From an uncultured Collinsella sp. (GTDB taxonomy: Bacteria > Actinomycetota > Coriobacteriia > Coriobacteriales > Coriobacteriaceae): 11,753 nt of DNA. Positions 1 to 6,108 of this stretch are shown one piece after another (the first letter of the stretch is position 1; every line of letters begins with the position of its first letter). The stretch is from positions 1-11,753 of the forward strand of contig CABUZE010000011.1 of the NCBI GenBank assembly GCA_902495955.1, in the 5' to 3' direction. A program made the position numbers and the translations under genes. A model generated the notes under the pieces. It worked only from the letters and a program-made list of their open reading frames with translations, ran no database searches and was not told where the DNA came from.

Positions 1-2
1 AC

Positions 3-164
3 CCGCAGATGGTTTCCGAGGAGGAGTTCCTCGCCAAGCTGCCCGAGATCGCCGCGAACGCCGAGCAGGACGCCTGCACGCCGGAGAACCCGCGTGAGAC
101 CAAGGCTGCCGACTTCGAGAAGATCCTCAAGGCCTGCTACTACGACACCGACATCGATTTCTAA
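3..164 (+). CDS. Iron-containing alcohol dehydrogenase, C-terminal fragment (5' end outside window)
   Basis: The open frame enters from the left edge and ends at TAA 162-164, giving 53 residues that start PQMVSEEEFLAKL and end CYYDTDIDF. The stretch DACTPENPR followed by a helix ending KACYYD resembles the C-terminal signature of group III iron-dependent alcohol dehydrogenases, including the AdhE C-terminal domain, where an (A/Q)CT..NPR segment precedes a final helix ending in AYY. Such enzymes reduce short aldehydes to alcohols with NADH. The Fe ligands and Rossmann part lie outside the window, so the exact subtype (AdhE, lactaldehyde reductase, butanol dehydrogenase) cannot be decided. A strong terminator follows at once, so this is the last gene of its transcript. 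Confidence 0.55.
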   Translation, partial: PQMVSEEEFLAKLPEIAANAEQDACTPENPRETKAADFEKILKACYYDTDIDF

Positions 165-186
165 TCGACTCTTGTTATCGTAACGA

Positions 187-230
187 GGGGCTCCGCACGT
201 ATCCGTACGGAGCCCCTTTCTTTTTTCTTT
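187..230 (+). terminator. Intrinsic terminator after the iron-ADH gene
   Basis: The 9-bp perfect stem GGGGCTCCG (187-195) pairs with CGGAGCCCC (208-216). Inside it ACG/CGT (197-199/204-206) can add pairs. A T-rich run, 217-230, follows directly. This is a textbook Rho-independent terminator, so the next gene at 248 probably needs its own promoter or depends on read-through. I found no convincing promoter in the short gap. Confidence 0.9.
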
Positions 231-247
231 TAGAGAATGGGATAGTT

Positions 248-1348
248 ATGGCTGCAATTTTCAATAGCCCCAGCAAGTACATCCAGGGTCCGGACGAGCT
301 CGCCAAGCTCGGCTCTTACGTTGAGCCGCTCGGCGCTAAGGCCCTCGTCATCGTGACGCCTTCGGGCAAGAAGCGCGTCGGTGCCAAGATCGAGGGCGGC
401 TTTGCCGAGGCCAAGGCCGAGCTGCTGTTTGAGGACTTTAACGGCGAGTGCTCCAAGGGCGAGGTCGATCGCCTGGTTGCGCTCGCCCGTGACAACGGTT
501 GCGACATCATCGTCGGCGTCGGTGGCGGCAAGATCCTCGACACCGCGAAGGCCGTCGCCTATTACCTGGAGTCCCCGGTTATCATTTGCCCCACCATTGC
601 TTCGACCGATGCCCCGTGCTCGGCGCTTTCGGTGCTCTATACCGATGACGGCCAGTTCGACAAGTACCTCTTCCTGAAGGCAAGCCCCAACATTGTCCTG
701 ATGGATACGACGGTTATCGCGGCGAGCCCGGTGCGCCTGACGGTTTCCGGTATGGGCGATGCGCTCGCAACCTACTTTGAGGCCCAGGCGACGCATGATG
801 CCGACGGTGGCACTTGTGCCGGCGGCAAGGGCGGAATGGCCGGCTTGGCGCTTGCCAAGCTCTGCTACGAGACGCTTATGGCCGATGGCGTCAAGGCCAA
901 GGTTGCGCTGGAGAAGGGTGCGCTCACGCCTGCCGTCGAGCACATCATTGAGGCCAACACGCTGCTTTCGGGCATTGGCTTTGAGAGCTCGGGCCTCGCT
1001 GCTGCTCATGCCATCCACAATGGCCTGACGATGCTGCCCGAGTGCCACAGCATGTATCACGGCGAGAAGGTCGCCTTTGGCACTATCGTCCAGCTGGTGC
1101 TCGAGGATGCCCCGACCGAGAAGCTCGAGGAAGTCTTGGGCTTCTGCATTGAGCTGGGCCTGCCGGGCACGATGAAGGAGCTGGGCGTTGCCGAGGTTAC
1201 GCGCGAGAAGGCCATGATTGTTGCCGAGGCCGCGTGCGCGCCCGAGGACACCATGTGCAACATGCCGTTTGAGGTGCCGCCCGAGATGGTCGCAAACGCC
1301 ATCCTGGGTGCCGACGCGCTGGGCCACTACTATCTCATGGATGAGTAA
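248..1348 (+). CDS. gldA: Glycerol dehydrogenase (GldA-type, NAD-dependent, zinc-binding)
   Basis: This 366-residue protein matches the usual length of GldA, which oxidises glycerol to dihydroxyacetone with NAD+ in the cytoplasm. The N-terminal nucleotide-binding half carries the family signature GVGGGKILDTAKA (about residues 90-102). ASTDAPCSALSV (118-129) contributes the conserved Asp121. The three expected metal ligands are present: Asp171 in GMGDALATYFEA, His254 in AAHAIHNG and His271 in YHGEKVAFG, at nearly the same spacing as in Bacillus GldA. The C-terminus ends in the typical AILGADALG helix. ATG 248 is preceded only by a weak purine patch (232-236). The gene sits between two terminators and so looks monocistronic. 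Codon use is strongly biased to C/G endings, suggesting good expression. The physiological substrate could be another vicinal diol or hydroxyketone. Confidence 0.88.
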   Translation: MAAIFNSPSKYIQGPDELAKLGSYVEPLGAKALVIVTPSGKKRVGAKIEGGFAEAKAELLFEDFNGECSKGEVDRLVALARDNGCDIIVGVGGGKILDTAKAVAYYLESPVIICPTIASTDAPCSALSVLYTDDGQFDKYLFLKASPNIVLMDTTVIAASPVRLTVSGMGDALATYFEAQATHDADGGTCAGGKGGMAGLALAKLCYETLMADGVKAKVALEKGALTPAVEHIIEANTLLSGIGFESSGLAAAHAIHNGLTMLPECHSMYHGEKVAFGTIVQLVLEDAPTEKLEEVLGFCIELGLPGTMKELGVAEVTREKAMIVAEAACAPEDTMCNMPFEVPPEMVANAILGADALGHYYLMDE

Positions 1349-1362
1349 ATCAAGCTAAGGAA

Positions 1363-1396
1363 GGGGCAAAGCCAGCAGATGGCTTTGCCCCTTTTT
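1363..1396 (+). terminator. Intrinsic terminator after gldA
   Basis: The perfect 11-bp stem GGGGCAAAGCC (1363-1373) / GGCTTTGCCCC (1381-1391) has a 7-nt loop and is followed by TTTTT (1392-1396). It begins 15 bp after the gldA stop codon and separates that gene from its paralogue downstream. Confidence 0.93.
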
Positions 1397-1400
1397 GCTA

Positions 1401-1431
1401 TGGTGCAAAGGGGTCAGGTTGCTTTGCACCA
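1401..1431 (+). repeat. Second inverted repeat, with GGGTCAGGT in its loop
   Basis: A perfect 10-bp inverted repeat, TGGTGCAAAG (1401-1410) and CTTTGCACCA (1422-1431), encloses the 11-nt loop GGGTCAGGTTG. It lies five bases after the T-run of the gldA terminator and 30 bp before the next start codon. There is no T-run after it, so a plain terminator is unlikely. It could be a small repetitive palindromic element, a leader hairpin or an operator. A hairpin of similar design occurs at 3954-3984. Confidence 0.6.
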
Positions 1432-1461
1432 ATTGTTGTTGATGAAAGGGCGGATTCTCGT

Positions 1462-2529
1462 ATGGCGCTTCCCATGGTTTATGGCGGTCCCGGTCGGTAT
1501 GTTCAGGGGCCGGGTGAGCTCTCGCGTCAGGGCAGGTATTTGTCATGGTTGGGTTGCGCTGCCTATGTCCTGTTTGACCAGGGCACCGAGGATCGGCTGT
1601 GCAGGCAGATCGTCGATGGATTTCTGGACGAAGATCTAAGCGAGCCATTCTTTAAGATCTATAACGGTCCGTGTACGGAAGAGGCCGTTGTTGAAATGGC
1701 TAAGGAAGCCCGGGCTGAGTATTGCGACATGGTGGTGGGTATTGGCGGCGGCAAGATGCTCGATATCGCCAAGGCCGTTGCGTTTTATGCCGAGTTGCCG
1801 TTGTGCGTATGCCCCACGGCGGCTTCGATGGACGGTCCGTGCAGCGCGATTTCGGTGTTGTATCACGAGGATGGGTCGTTCGACCGCTACCTGATGCTCG
1901 AGAAGAATCCAGACTTGGTCGTGGTCGATACCAACGTGGTCGCGGCGGCCCCGCTGCGTATGACGGTCGCTGGCATGGGCGATGCGCTGGCAACGTACTT
2001 CGAGGCGCGTTCGTGCGCCGCGGCGCACGGCGTCAACGAACACGGTGGCGCGCCGGGGCACTTGGCTTTGGTTGCGGCTCGTGCCTGCTATGACACACTC
2101 ATGGAGTGCGGCGTCGCTGCCAAGCGCGATCTCAAAAAGGGCCGTATATCGCCGGCGGTTGAGCGCCTGATCGAGTGCAATATTCTGCTCTCGGGCGTCG
2201 GCTTTGAGAGCGGTGGCTTGGCGTTGGCACATGCCATCGCCAACGGGTTGACGATCCTGCCCGAGTGCAAGGCCATGCACGGCGAGGCCGTGGCATTTGG
2301 CCTAGTGGTCCAGCTTCGTTTGGAGCGTGCGCCCGAGCTTGATCAGGTGCTCGAGTTTTGCCAGCGCGTCGGCCTACCGACGACGCTCGCGGAGCTGGGA
2401 CTTGGCGAGATTTCCGTTACCGACCTGATGAGCGTTGCAGATGCGGCCTTTAGAAACGAACGCAATATGGCTAACGAGCAGGCCAAGGTGACCAAACAAA
2501 AGCTTGTGCAGCTCATGTGCGAGGCATAG
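1462..2529 (+). CDS. Glycerol dehydrogenase paralogue (iron/zinc polyol dehydrogenase family)
   Basis: This 355-residue protein is obviously homologous to its upstream neighbour along most of its length, so the pair looks like an old tandem duplication. It keeps GIGGGKMLDIAKA (93-105) and all three metal ligands: Asp174 (GMGDALATYFEA), His257 (LAHAIANG) and His273 (MHGEAVAFG). The active-site strand reads AASMDGPCSAISV where the neighbour has ASTDAPCSALSV, so the residue before the conserved Asp and the one after it both change. The C-terminus stops about a dozen residues early and lacks the AILGADALG-like helix. ATG 1462 follows an AAAGGG patch (1445-1449) at a long spacing; an in-frame ATG at 1474 is possible. 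Codon use is more relaxed than in the neighbour. Dehydrogenase activity is likely, but a different diol, polyol or hydroxyketone substrate is plausible. Confidence 0.8.
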   Translation: MALPMVYGGPGRYVQGPGELSRQGRYLSWLGCAAYVLFDQGTEDRLCRQIVDGFLDEDLSEPFFKIYNGPCTEEAVVEMAKEARAEYCDMVVGIGGGKMLDIAKAVAFYAELPLCVCPTAASMDGPCSAISVLYHEDGSFDRYLMLEKNPDLVVVDTNVVAAAPLRMTVAGMGDALATYFEARSCAAAHGVNEHGGAPGHLALVAARACYDTLMECGVAAKRDLKKGRISPAVERLIECNILLSGVGFESGGLALAHAIANGLTILPECKAMHGEAVAFGLVVQLRLERAPELDQVLEFCQRVGLPTTLAELGLGEISVTDLMSVADAAFRNERNMANEQAKVTKQKLVQLMCEA

Positions 2530-2557
2530 CTTGGCGTTTGATCGATCTTGTGCAATC

Positions 2558-2589
2558 GAGGCGGCGATAGGCTATAGACTATTTGCCTC
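2558..2589 (+). other. Weak interrupted hairpin in the gap before the Fe-S protein gene
   Basis: GAGGC (2558-2562) can pair with GCCTC (2585-2589) and ATAG (2567-2570) with CTAT (2579-2582), with unequal internal loops. It lies 28 bp after the upstream stop codon and has no T-run. Of the two promoter-like pairs seen in this gap (TTGTGC/TATAGA and TTGCCC/TATCAT), both have a 19-nt spacer, so neither is convincing. Confidence 0.25.
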
Positions 2590-2665
2590 AAAGGTGCGCC
2601 GCGTGTAATTTGCCCGAGGCGTGGGCCGATAGCGTATCATTATCTCTTGCTTGTTTGCACTGCTC

Positions 2666-2674
2666 AGGGAGGGG
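2666..2674 (+). promoter_or_regulatory. Strong ribosome binding site fixing the start at 2681
   Basis: AGGGAGGGG ends six bases before ATG 2681. An earlier in-frame ATG at 2651 has no comparable site and would place this purine run inside the coding region, so 2681 is preferred. Confidence 0.8.
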
Positions 2675-2680
2675 CCGCGC

Positions 2681-3934
2681 ATGGCGCAGGAACACGATCT
2701 GTTTGATGACATTATCGAGATCAGCAAGGGTTTCGACTTTCTTAAAAACCCGCTTGGCGGCGTGACCGATGCACTCGATCCGTCGGCGCCGCAGTGGAAC
2801 CCTGCCGACTACAAGGAGCGCCCGCGCGGCAACACCATTCCGTGCCTGACCTGCAAAAACGAAAAGAGCGGCTGCACCGCGTGCATGGACGCGTGCCCGG
2901 TCAACGCTATCGAGGTCGAGGAAGACTCCATCGAGATCCTCGACTCCTGTCGCAAGTGCGGCCTGTGCGCCGCTGCCTGTCCGACCGAGGCGATCATCTC
3001 GCCGCGCCTGGCGCCCAAAAACCTGTATGACGACATTGTCTCTGCTGCTACGAGCCATGAGACCGCTTACGTCACCTGCACGCGCGCCCTCAAGCGCATG
3101 CCGCGCGAAAACGAGGTCGTCGTTGCCTGCGTGGGCGATATTACGGCCGAGACCTGGTTCTCGGTACTGGCCGATTATCCCAACGTGAGCGTCTACCTGC
3201 CGTTGGGCGTGTGCGATAAGTGCCGCAACACCGGTGGCGAGGATATTCTGGGCGAGGCGATTGCGAAGGCCGAGGAGTGGTCCGGCACGGGTATGGGCTT
3301 GGAGGTCGACCCCAAGAGCCTCAAGTGCCATAAGCTTCGCGAGTACGAACGCAAGGAGTACATGGAAAAGATTGCCCGCACCACGGGCCTGACGGTGACC
3401 AAGCTTAATCCGGCGACGGCGGCGCTGGCCTCGGTGACGCAAAAGCTCAAGGCCCATCGCCATCAGATTACCCAGCTGGAGCGCACGCTCAACACCATGT
3501 GCGGCACCACGACGACCAAGCGTCGCCGTTCGCTCACGCACGGGCGGCAGCTGGTGCTCTCGACGCTGCAAAACCACCCCGAGCTTGCCCAGAACATGCA
3601 GGTGAGCACGCCGGAATGCGATTTTGACAAGTGCACGTCGTGCGGCGAGTGCGTCAACGTGTGCCCCACGTTTGCCTGCGATTTGGTGGGAAGCGGCCGC
3701 TTTGCGTTGGAGTCCACGTATTGCCTAGGTTGTGGAGCCTGCGTCAAGGTGTGCCCCGAGCATGCGCTCAAGCTGGTCGAGCACGATGCGTCCAATCTAG
3801 TCGTTGTTGACCCCGAGGCCGAGGAAAAGGCCGCTCAGAAGGCCAAGGCCCACGAAGAAGCGGAGAAGGTCAAGGCCGAGGCAAAGGCTAAGCTCGGTAA
3901 GATGCTCGATCAGGTGGAGAAGCTCGCGGACTAG
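2681..3934 (+). CDS. Four-cluster [4Fe-4S] ferredoxin-type electron-transfer protein
   Basis: This soluble-looking 417-residue protein carries two ferredoxin modules. The first has Cys55, 58, 65, 68 and 72 (an unusual C-x2-C-x6-C-x2-C-x3-CP) followed by the classical C90-x2-C93-x2-C96-x3-C100-P. The second, near the C-terminus, has C318/321/324/328 and C348/351/354/358, both classical. Between them lies a roughly 200-residue domain with isolated cysteines (133, 150, 178, 181, 216, 274), including GVCDKCRNTGG, which might bind another metal or partner. The tail (about 378-417) is rich in Ala/Lys/Glu and probably helical or coiled coil. There is no signal peptide or membrane segment. It probably shuttles electrons between redox enzymes. 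The partner is not encoded in this window, and no adjacent gene fixes its role. I do not recognise a named family member. Confidence 0.72.
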   Translation: MAQEHDLFDDIIEISKGFDFLKNPLGGVTDALDPSAPQWNPADYKERPRGNTIPCLTCKNEKSGCTACMDACPVNAIEVEEDSIEILDSCRKCGLCAAACPTEAIISPRLAPKNLYDDIVSAATSHETAYVTCTRALKRMPRENEVVVACVGDITAETWFSVLADYPNVSVYLPLGVCDKCRNTGGEDILGEAIAKAEEWSGTGMGLEVDPKSLKCHKLREYERKEYMEKIARTTGLTVTKLNPATAALASVTQKLKAHRHQITQLERTLNTMCGTTTTKRRRSLTHGRQLVLSTLQNHPELAQNMQVSTPECDFDKCTSCGECVNVCPTFACDLVGSGRFALESTYCLGCGACVKVCPEHALKLVEHDASNLVVVDPEAEEKAAQKAKAHEEAEKVKAEAKAKLGKMLDQVEKLAD

Positions 3935-3953
3935 CTAAAAGAGCGTAAATGAT

Positions 3954-3984
3954 GGCCAGTGGGACAGGTACTGCGCCACCGGCC
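3954..3984. repeat. Imperfect hairpin with GACAGGT in its loop
   Basis: GGCCAGTGG (3954-3962) pairs with CCACCGGCC (3976-3984) with one A-C mismatch, closing the loop GACAGGTACTGCG. It starts 19 bp after the Fe-S gene and abuts the run of six A at 3985-3990 and the longer inverted repeat that follows. GGCCAG at 3954-3959 is also complementary to CTGGCC at 4025-4030, inside the loop of that longer repeat, so alternative folds exist. Confidence 0.6.
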
Positions 3985-4056
3985 AAAAAAGTTGCGGTGG
4001 AATAGTTCCCGTTTTGCCCTTAAGCTGGCCATTCTAGGAACTATTCCACCGCAACT
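3985..4056 (-). terminator. Perfect 20-bp inverted repeat with U-run on the minus strand; terminator of the minus-strand operon
   Basis: The left arm, 3990-4009 (AGTTGCGGTGG followed by AATAGTTCC), is perfectly complementary to the right arm, 4037-4056, across a 27-nt loop. Read on the minus strand the stem is followed by TTTTT then GGCC, which makes an intrinsic terminator for the GntR gene ending at 4066. On the plus strand the same stem would fold downstream of the Fe-S gene but has no T-run. The arm length and perfection are greater than termination needs, which suggests a repetitive or mobile-derived element. Confidence 0.7.
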
Positions 4057-4065
4057 AATAGATGG

Positions 4066-4821
4066 TTAGCCCATGCTGCTCTGATGGGTCTCGCTGCCGT
4101 TATTGCGGCGGTTGACCGTTTCGTGGAGTAAAAAGAAGCTGGGAACCTGCTTTGTCTCGGTGTATTCCATAAGGATGCCGTCGGCGTTGTAGGTCTGTCC
4201 GCGTATAACGGCGAGTGCGTTAAAGTCGTCGAGATCGAGCACGCGCGCATCTTCGGGCGTGGGATGCTCAATCGTTACATCGCGTTTGCCCGTGGCAATC
4301 TTAATGCCAAGGCCTTCTTCGAGGTAACGATAAATCGAATCGTTGACAATCTCGGGTGTCAGTCCCGGTACCTGTGAGCTTAGGTAATAGGAGTCGTCGG
4401 AGCACACGGCTCGTCCGTCTGCATAACGGATGCGTTTGGCGCGCGTGAGCTCGCAGCCTTCGGGAAACCCGGTAATCCTGGAGAGTGCCTTGTTACAGAC
4501 GAGGAGCTCAAAGACAGTGGTAACCGTTTTGAGCTCAAAGCCTCGGCTGGCTGCGATTTCCTTAAAGGTCTCGAGTCCGCCGCCACCACGATTCGTCTCG
4601 TCACTGATGTTGCGAATGACGCGCATGCCTTTGCCTTGCTGGGGGAGCACGTAACCATCTGCCGCAAGCATCGAGATGGCGCGACGGACCGTCATGCGCG
4701 AACAGTCAAACAGCTGCGTGAGCTCAGTCTCCGAAGGCAGATAACTCTGATAGGCGTATGTGCCGTCGTCAATCGACTGCTTCACGTTGTCATAAATAGT
4801 TTGGAAGATGGCTCGCGCCAT
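4066..4821 (-). CDS. GntR-family transcriptional regulator, HutC/UTRA type
   Basis: This 251-residue protein has an N-terminal winged helix (about residues 4-70) with LPSETELTQLF, SRMTVRRAISML and a QGKGMRVI wing. A C-terminal UTRA-like effector-binding domain follows (about 85-235), including DSIYRYLEEGLGIKI and MEYTETKQVPSFF. The PSE..L / SR.TVR / QGKG pattern is like TreR and related sugar-phosphate-responsive repressors. The start at 4821 is supported by AGGAGA (4827-4832 on the minus strand) at 5-nt spacing. It lies 65 bp downstream of the zinc dehydrogenase on the same strand, so the two are probably co-transcribed and autoregulated. It is the natural candidate to bind the GTCTAGA-type sites at 5959-6124 and to respond to a phosphorylated glucoside. 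The actual effector is unknown. Confidence 0.85.
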   Translation of the reverse strand: MARAIFQTIYDNVKQSIDDGTYAYQSYLPSETELTQLFDCSRMTVRRAISMLAADGYVLPQQGKGMRVIRNISDETNRGGGGLETFKEIAASRGFELKTVTTVFELLVCNKALSRITGFPEGCELTRAKRIRYADGRAVCSDDSYYLSSQVPGLTPEIVNDSIYRYLEEGLGIKIATGKRDVTIEHPTPEDARVLDLDDFNALAVIRGQTYNADGILMEYTETKQVPSFFLLHETVNRRNNGSETHQSSMG

Positions 4822-4841
4822 GACGGTCTCCTAGAGCTGGG

Positions 4842-4873
4842 TGCGCGAGCGGTGGATGAGGGCCGCCCGCGCA
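4842..4873 (-). other. GC-rich intercistronic hairpin between the zinc dehydrogenase and GntR genes
   Basis: On the plus strand TGCGCG (4842-4847) pairs with CGCGCA (4868-4873) and GCGG (4849-4852) with CCGC (4863-4866), interrupted by one A-C mismatch, with a 10-nt loop. There is no T-run on the minus strand, so it is more likely a partial attenuator or an mRNA-stabilising stem that lowers repressor expression relative to the dehydrogenase. Confidence 0.5.
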
Positions 4874-4886
4874 GGTGTCAAGTGAT

Positions 4887-5912
4887 TTACTTGCTGGGGT
4901 CGATTATATATTTACCCATGGCACGCAGAGCTGGGTCTGACAGGATGGCGCCGAGTTCGTCGAGGGAAGCCACCTTGGCGACCATCGAGGATACGTCGAG
5001 CCTGCCAGAGTCGATGAGCTCGAGCGCGCGACGCTGCGTATAAGGGTTGATGTAGGACGAGGTAAGCACAAGCTCCTTCTGGAAGACCTCGAAGGGCTTG
5101 ACGGTGATTGTCTCATCGGGCTTGGTAAGTCCGAACATCATAACCGTGGCCTTATGGCCGGCGATTCTAATGGCCTGCTCGATGGTGACGGGCTTGCCAA
5201 CACACTCGATAACGACATCGACGTTGCCGACGCCCTCCTGCTTCAGGCGGGCCGGGACGTCCTCGTGGATGGAATCAATTGCCAGGTCGGCGCCGAGTTT
5301 GAGCGCAACCTCGCGCTTGCCTTCGACAGGCTCGAGCAAGACAACCTTGGTGGCGCCGGCGTTTTTAGCAAGCTGCATCATGAGCAGACCGATCATGCCA
5401 CCGCCGATAACGACAACTGTGCTGCCGGGCTTGATGTTGCACATATCGATGCCGTGCAGGCAGCAGGCGACGGGCTCGGTCATAGCACCCTGCTCAAAGC
5501 TGGTGTGATCGCCCAACTTGTAGACTTGCTGCATATCGACGGAGCAGTACTCGGCAAAGCCGCCGTTAACGGTGGTGCCGTAACCGGTCATATGCTCGCA
5601 GTAGTGGTTGATTCCGTCGCGGCAGGGTTCGCAGCAGCCGCAGGGATGGTTTGGGTCGATGCACACGCGATCGCCCGGTTTAAAGCCAGCGACGTCGCTG
5701 CCCACGGCCTCGACAACGCCCGCAAACTCATGACCAAGGATCGTGGGCGGGGTAACGTCGGCTGCACCCTTGTCGCCTTCATAGATATGAACGTCGGTGC
5801 CGCAGACGCCGCAAGCTTTGACGTTGATCAGAACGTCGCGCCTGCCCACGGCCGGCTTTGCCGATTCCTCGACTCTGAGGTCGTGCTTTCCATAGAAGAC
5901 CGCGCTTTTCAT
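4887..5912 (-). CDS. Zinc-dependent medium-chain dehydrogenase (sorbitol/threonine dehydrogenase-like, Tdh COG family)
   Basis: This 341-residue protein has the typical length of the MDR superfamily, which oxidises an alcohol or polyol with NAD(P)+. The catalytic zinc site is Cys37 (CGVCGTD), His61-Glu62 (GHEFAGVVEAVG) and Glu146 (TEPVACCLHG). The structural zinc site is Cys91, Cys94, Cys97 and Cys105. The Rossmann motif is VIGGGMIG (168-175), and acidic Glu194 after the second strand (VVLLEP) favours NAD over NADP. Start 5912 is backed by AAGGAG (5918-5923, minus) at 5 nt. It is the first gene of a minus-strand pair with the GntR regulator and diverges from the PTS gene, so it belongs to the sugar locus. 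Sorbitol, mannitol, arabitol-phosphate or a butanediol are all possible substrates, and sequence alone does not choose. Confidence 0.85.
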   Translation of the reverse strand: MKSAVFYGKHDLRVEESAKPAVGRRDVLINVKACGVCGTDVHIYEGDKGAADVTPPTILGHEFAGVVEAVGSDVAGFKPGDRVCIDPNHPCGCCEPCRDGINHYCEHMTGYGTTVNGGFAEYCSVDMQQVYKLGDHTSFEQGAMTEPVACCLHGIDMCNIKPGSTVVVIGGGMIGLLMMQLAKNAGATKVVLLEPVEGKREVALKLGADLAIDSIHEDVPARLKQEGVGNVDVVIECVGKPVTIEQAIRIAGHKATVMMFGLTKPDETITVKPFEVFQKELVLTSSYINPYTQRRALELIDSGRLDVSSMVAKVASLDELGAILSDPALRAMGKYIIDPSK

Positions 5913-5948
5913 GGTGACTCCTTAACGTGGCGGTGAATGTTGTAATGA

Positions 5949-5977
5949 AGTATAGGCATGTCTATAGATATATACAA
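5949..5977 (-). promoter_or_regulatory. Sigma-70-type promoter of the zinc dehydrogenase-GntR operon
   Basis: Reading the minus strand, TTGTAT (5972-5977) and TATACT (5949-5954) are separated by exactly 17 bases. The predicted transcript starts near 5942, leaving a leader of about 30 nt before the ribosome binding site. One operator-like site lies in the spacer (5959-5970) and another just upstream of the -35 box (5982-5993), an arrangement suited to repression. Confidence 0.7.
5959..5970. promoter_or_regulatory. Operator-like near-palindrome in the minus-strand promoter spacer
   Basis: TGTCTATAGATA is palindromic apart from one base pair. It shares the TGTCTA half-site with the two GTCTAGA-type sites in this gap but is centred on TATA rather than CTAG, so it is a weaker candidate for the same regulator. 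Confidence 0.45.
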
Positions 5978-5993
5978 GCACATCTAGACAAGT
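5978..5993. promoter_or_regulatory. Operator candidate A (minus-strand copy of ACTTGTCTAGAT)
   Basis: Positions 5982-5993 read ATCTAGACAAGT, the exact reverse complement of the 12 bases at 6109-6120. The CTAG core is at 5984-5987. HutC-subfamily GntR proteins are known to favour GTNTANAC-type palindromes. This site has one full half-site and a degenerate partner. It abuts the -35 box of the minus-strand promoter. Confidence 0.65.
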
Positions 5994-6058
5994 AGAAAAG
6001 AAATATAAATTGCAGCCATCAGATATGTCGGATTTAGCAGGCAAAATACTGGACTTAT

Positions 6059-6095
6059 ACCGTTTACGGCCAATAATCGACCGTTTACCGACCGT
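6059..6095 (+). repeat. Phased ACCGT direct repeats upstream of the PTS promoter region
   Basis: ACCGTTTAC occurs at 6059-6067 and again at 6080-6088, and ACCGT recurs at 6091-6095. The offsets of 21 and 11 bases are close to two and one helical turns. They sit just before a TATGCT box that lacks a good -35 element, so they may be activator-binding sites. The binding protein is unknown. Confidence 0.45.
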
Positions 6096-6101
6096 AGTCT
6101 T

Positions 6102-6107
6102 TATGCT
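6102..6107 (+). promoter_or_regulatory. Candidate -10 box of the PTS-glycosidase operon
   Basis: TATGCT lies two bases before operator candidate B. No TTGACA-like hexamer is found 16-18 bases upstream, which would fit an activator-dependent promoter. Transcription from here would give a leader of about 155 nt before the preferred PTS start codon. The assignment rests on a single hexamer and is tentative. Confidence 0.35.
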
Positions 6108-6108
6108 A

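Noticed and set aside
230..1327. Long minus-strand open frame (365 codons) antisense to gldA
   Set aside because: It mirrors a strongly biased GC-rich gene. The translation is low-complexity Arg/Leu/Ala/Gly text with no motif, and the plus strand has a complete GldA.
2588..3577. 329-codon minus-strand frame antisense to the Fe-S protein gene
   Set aside because: Arg/Ala/Gly-rich translation with no motif; the plus strand has regularly spaced cysteine clusters.
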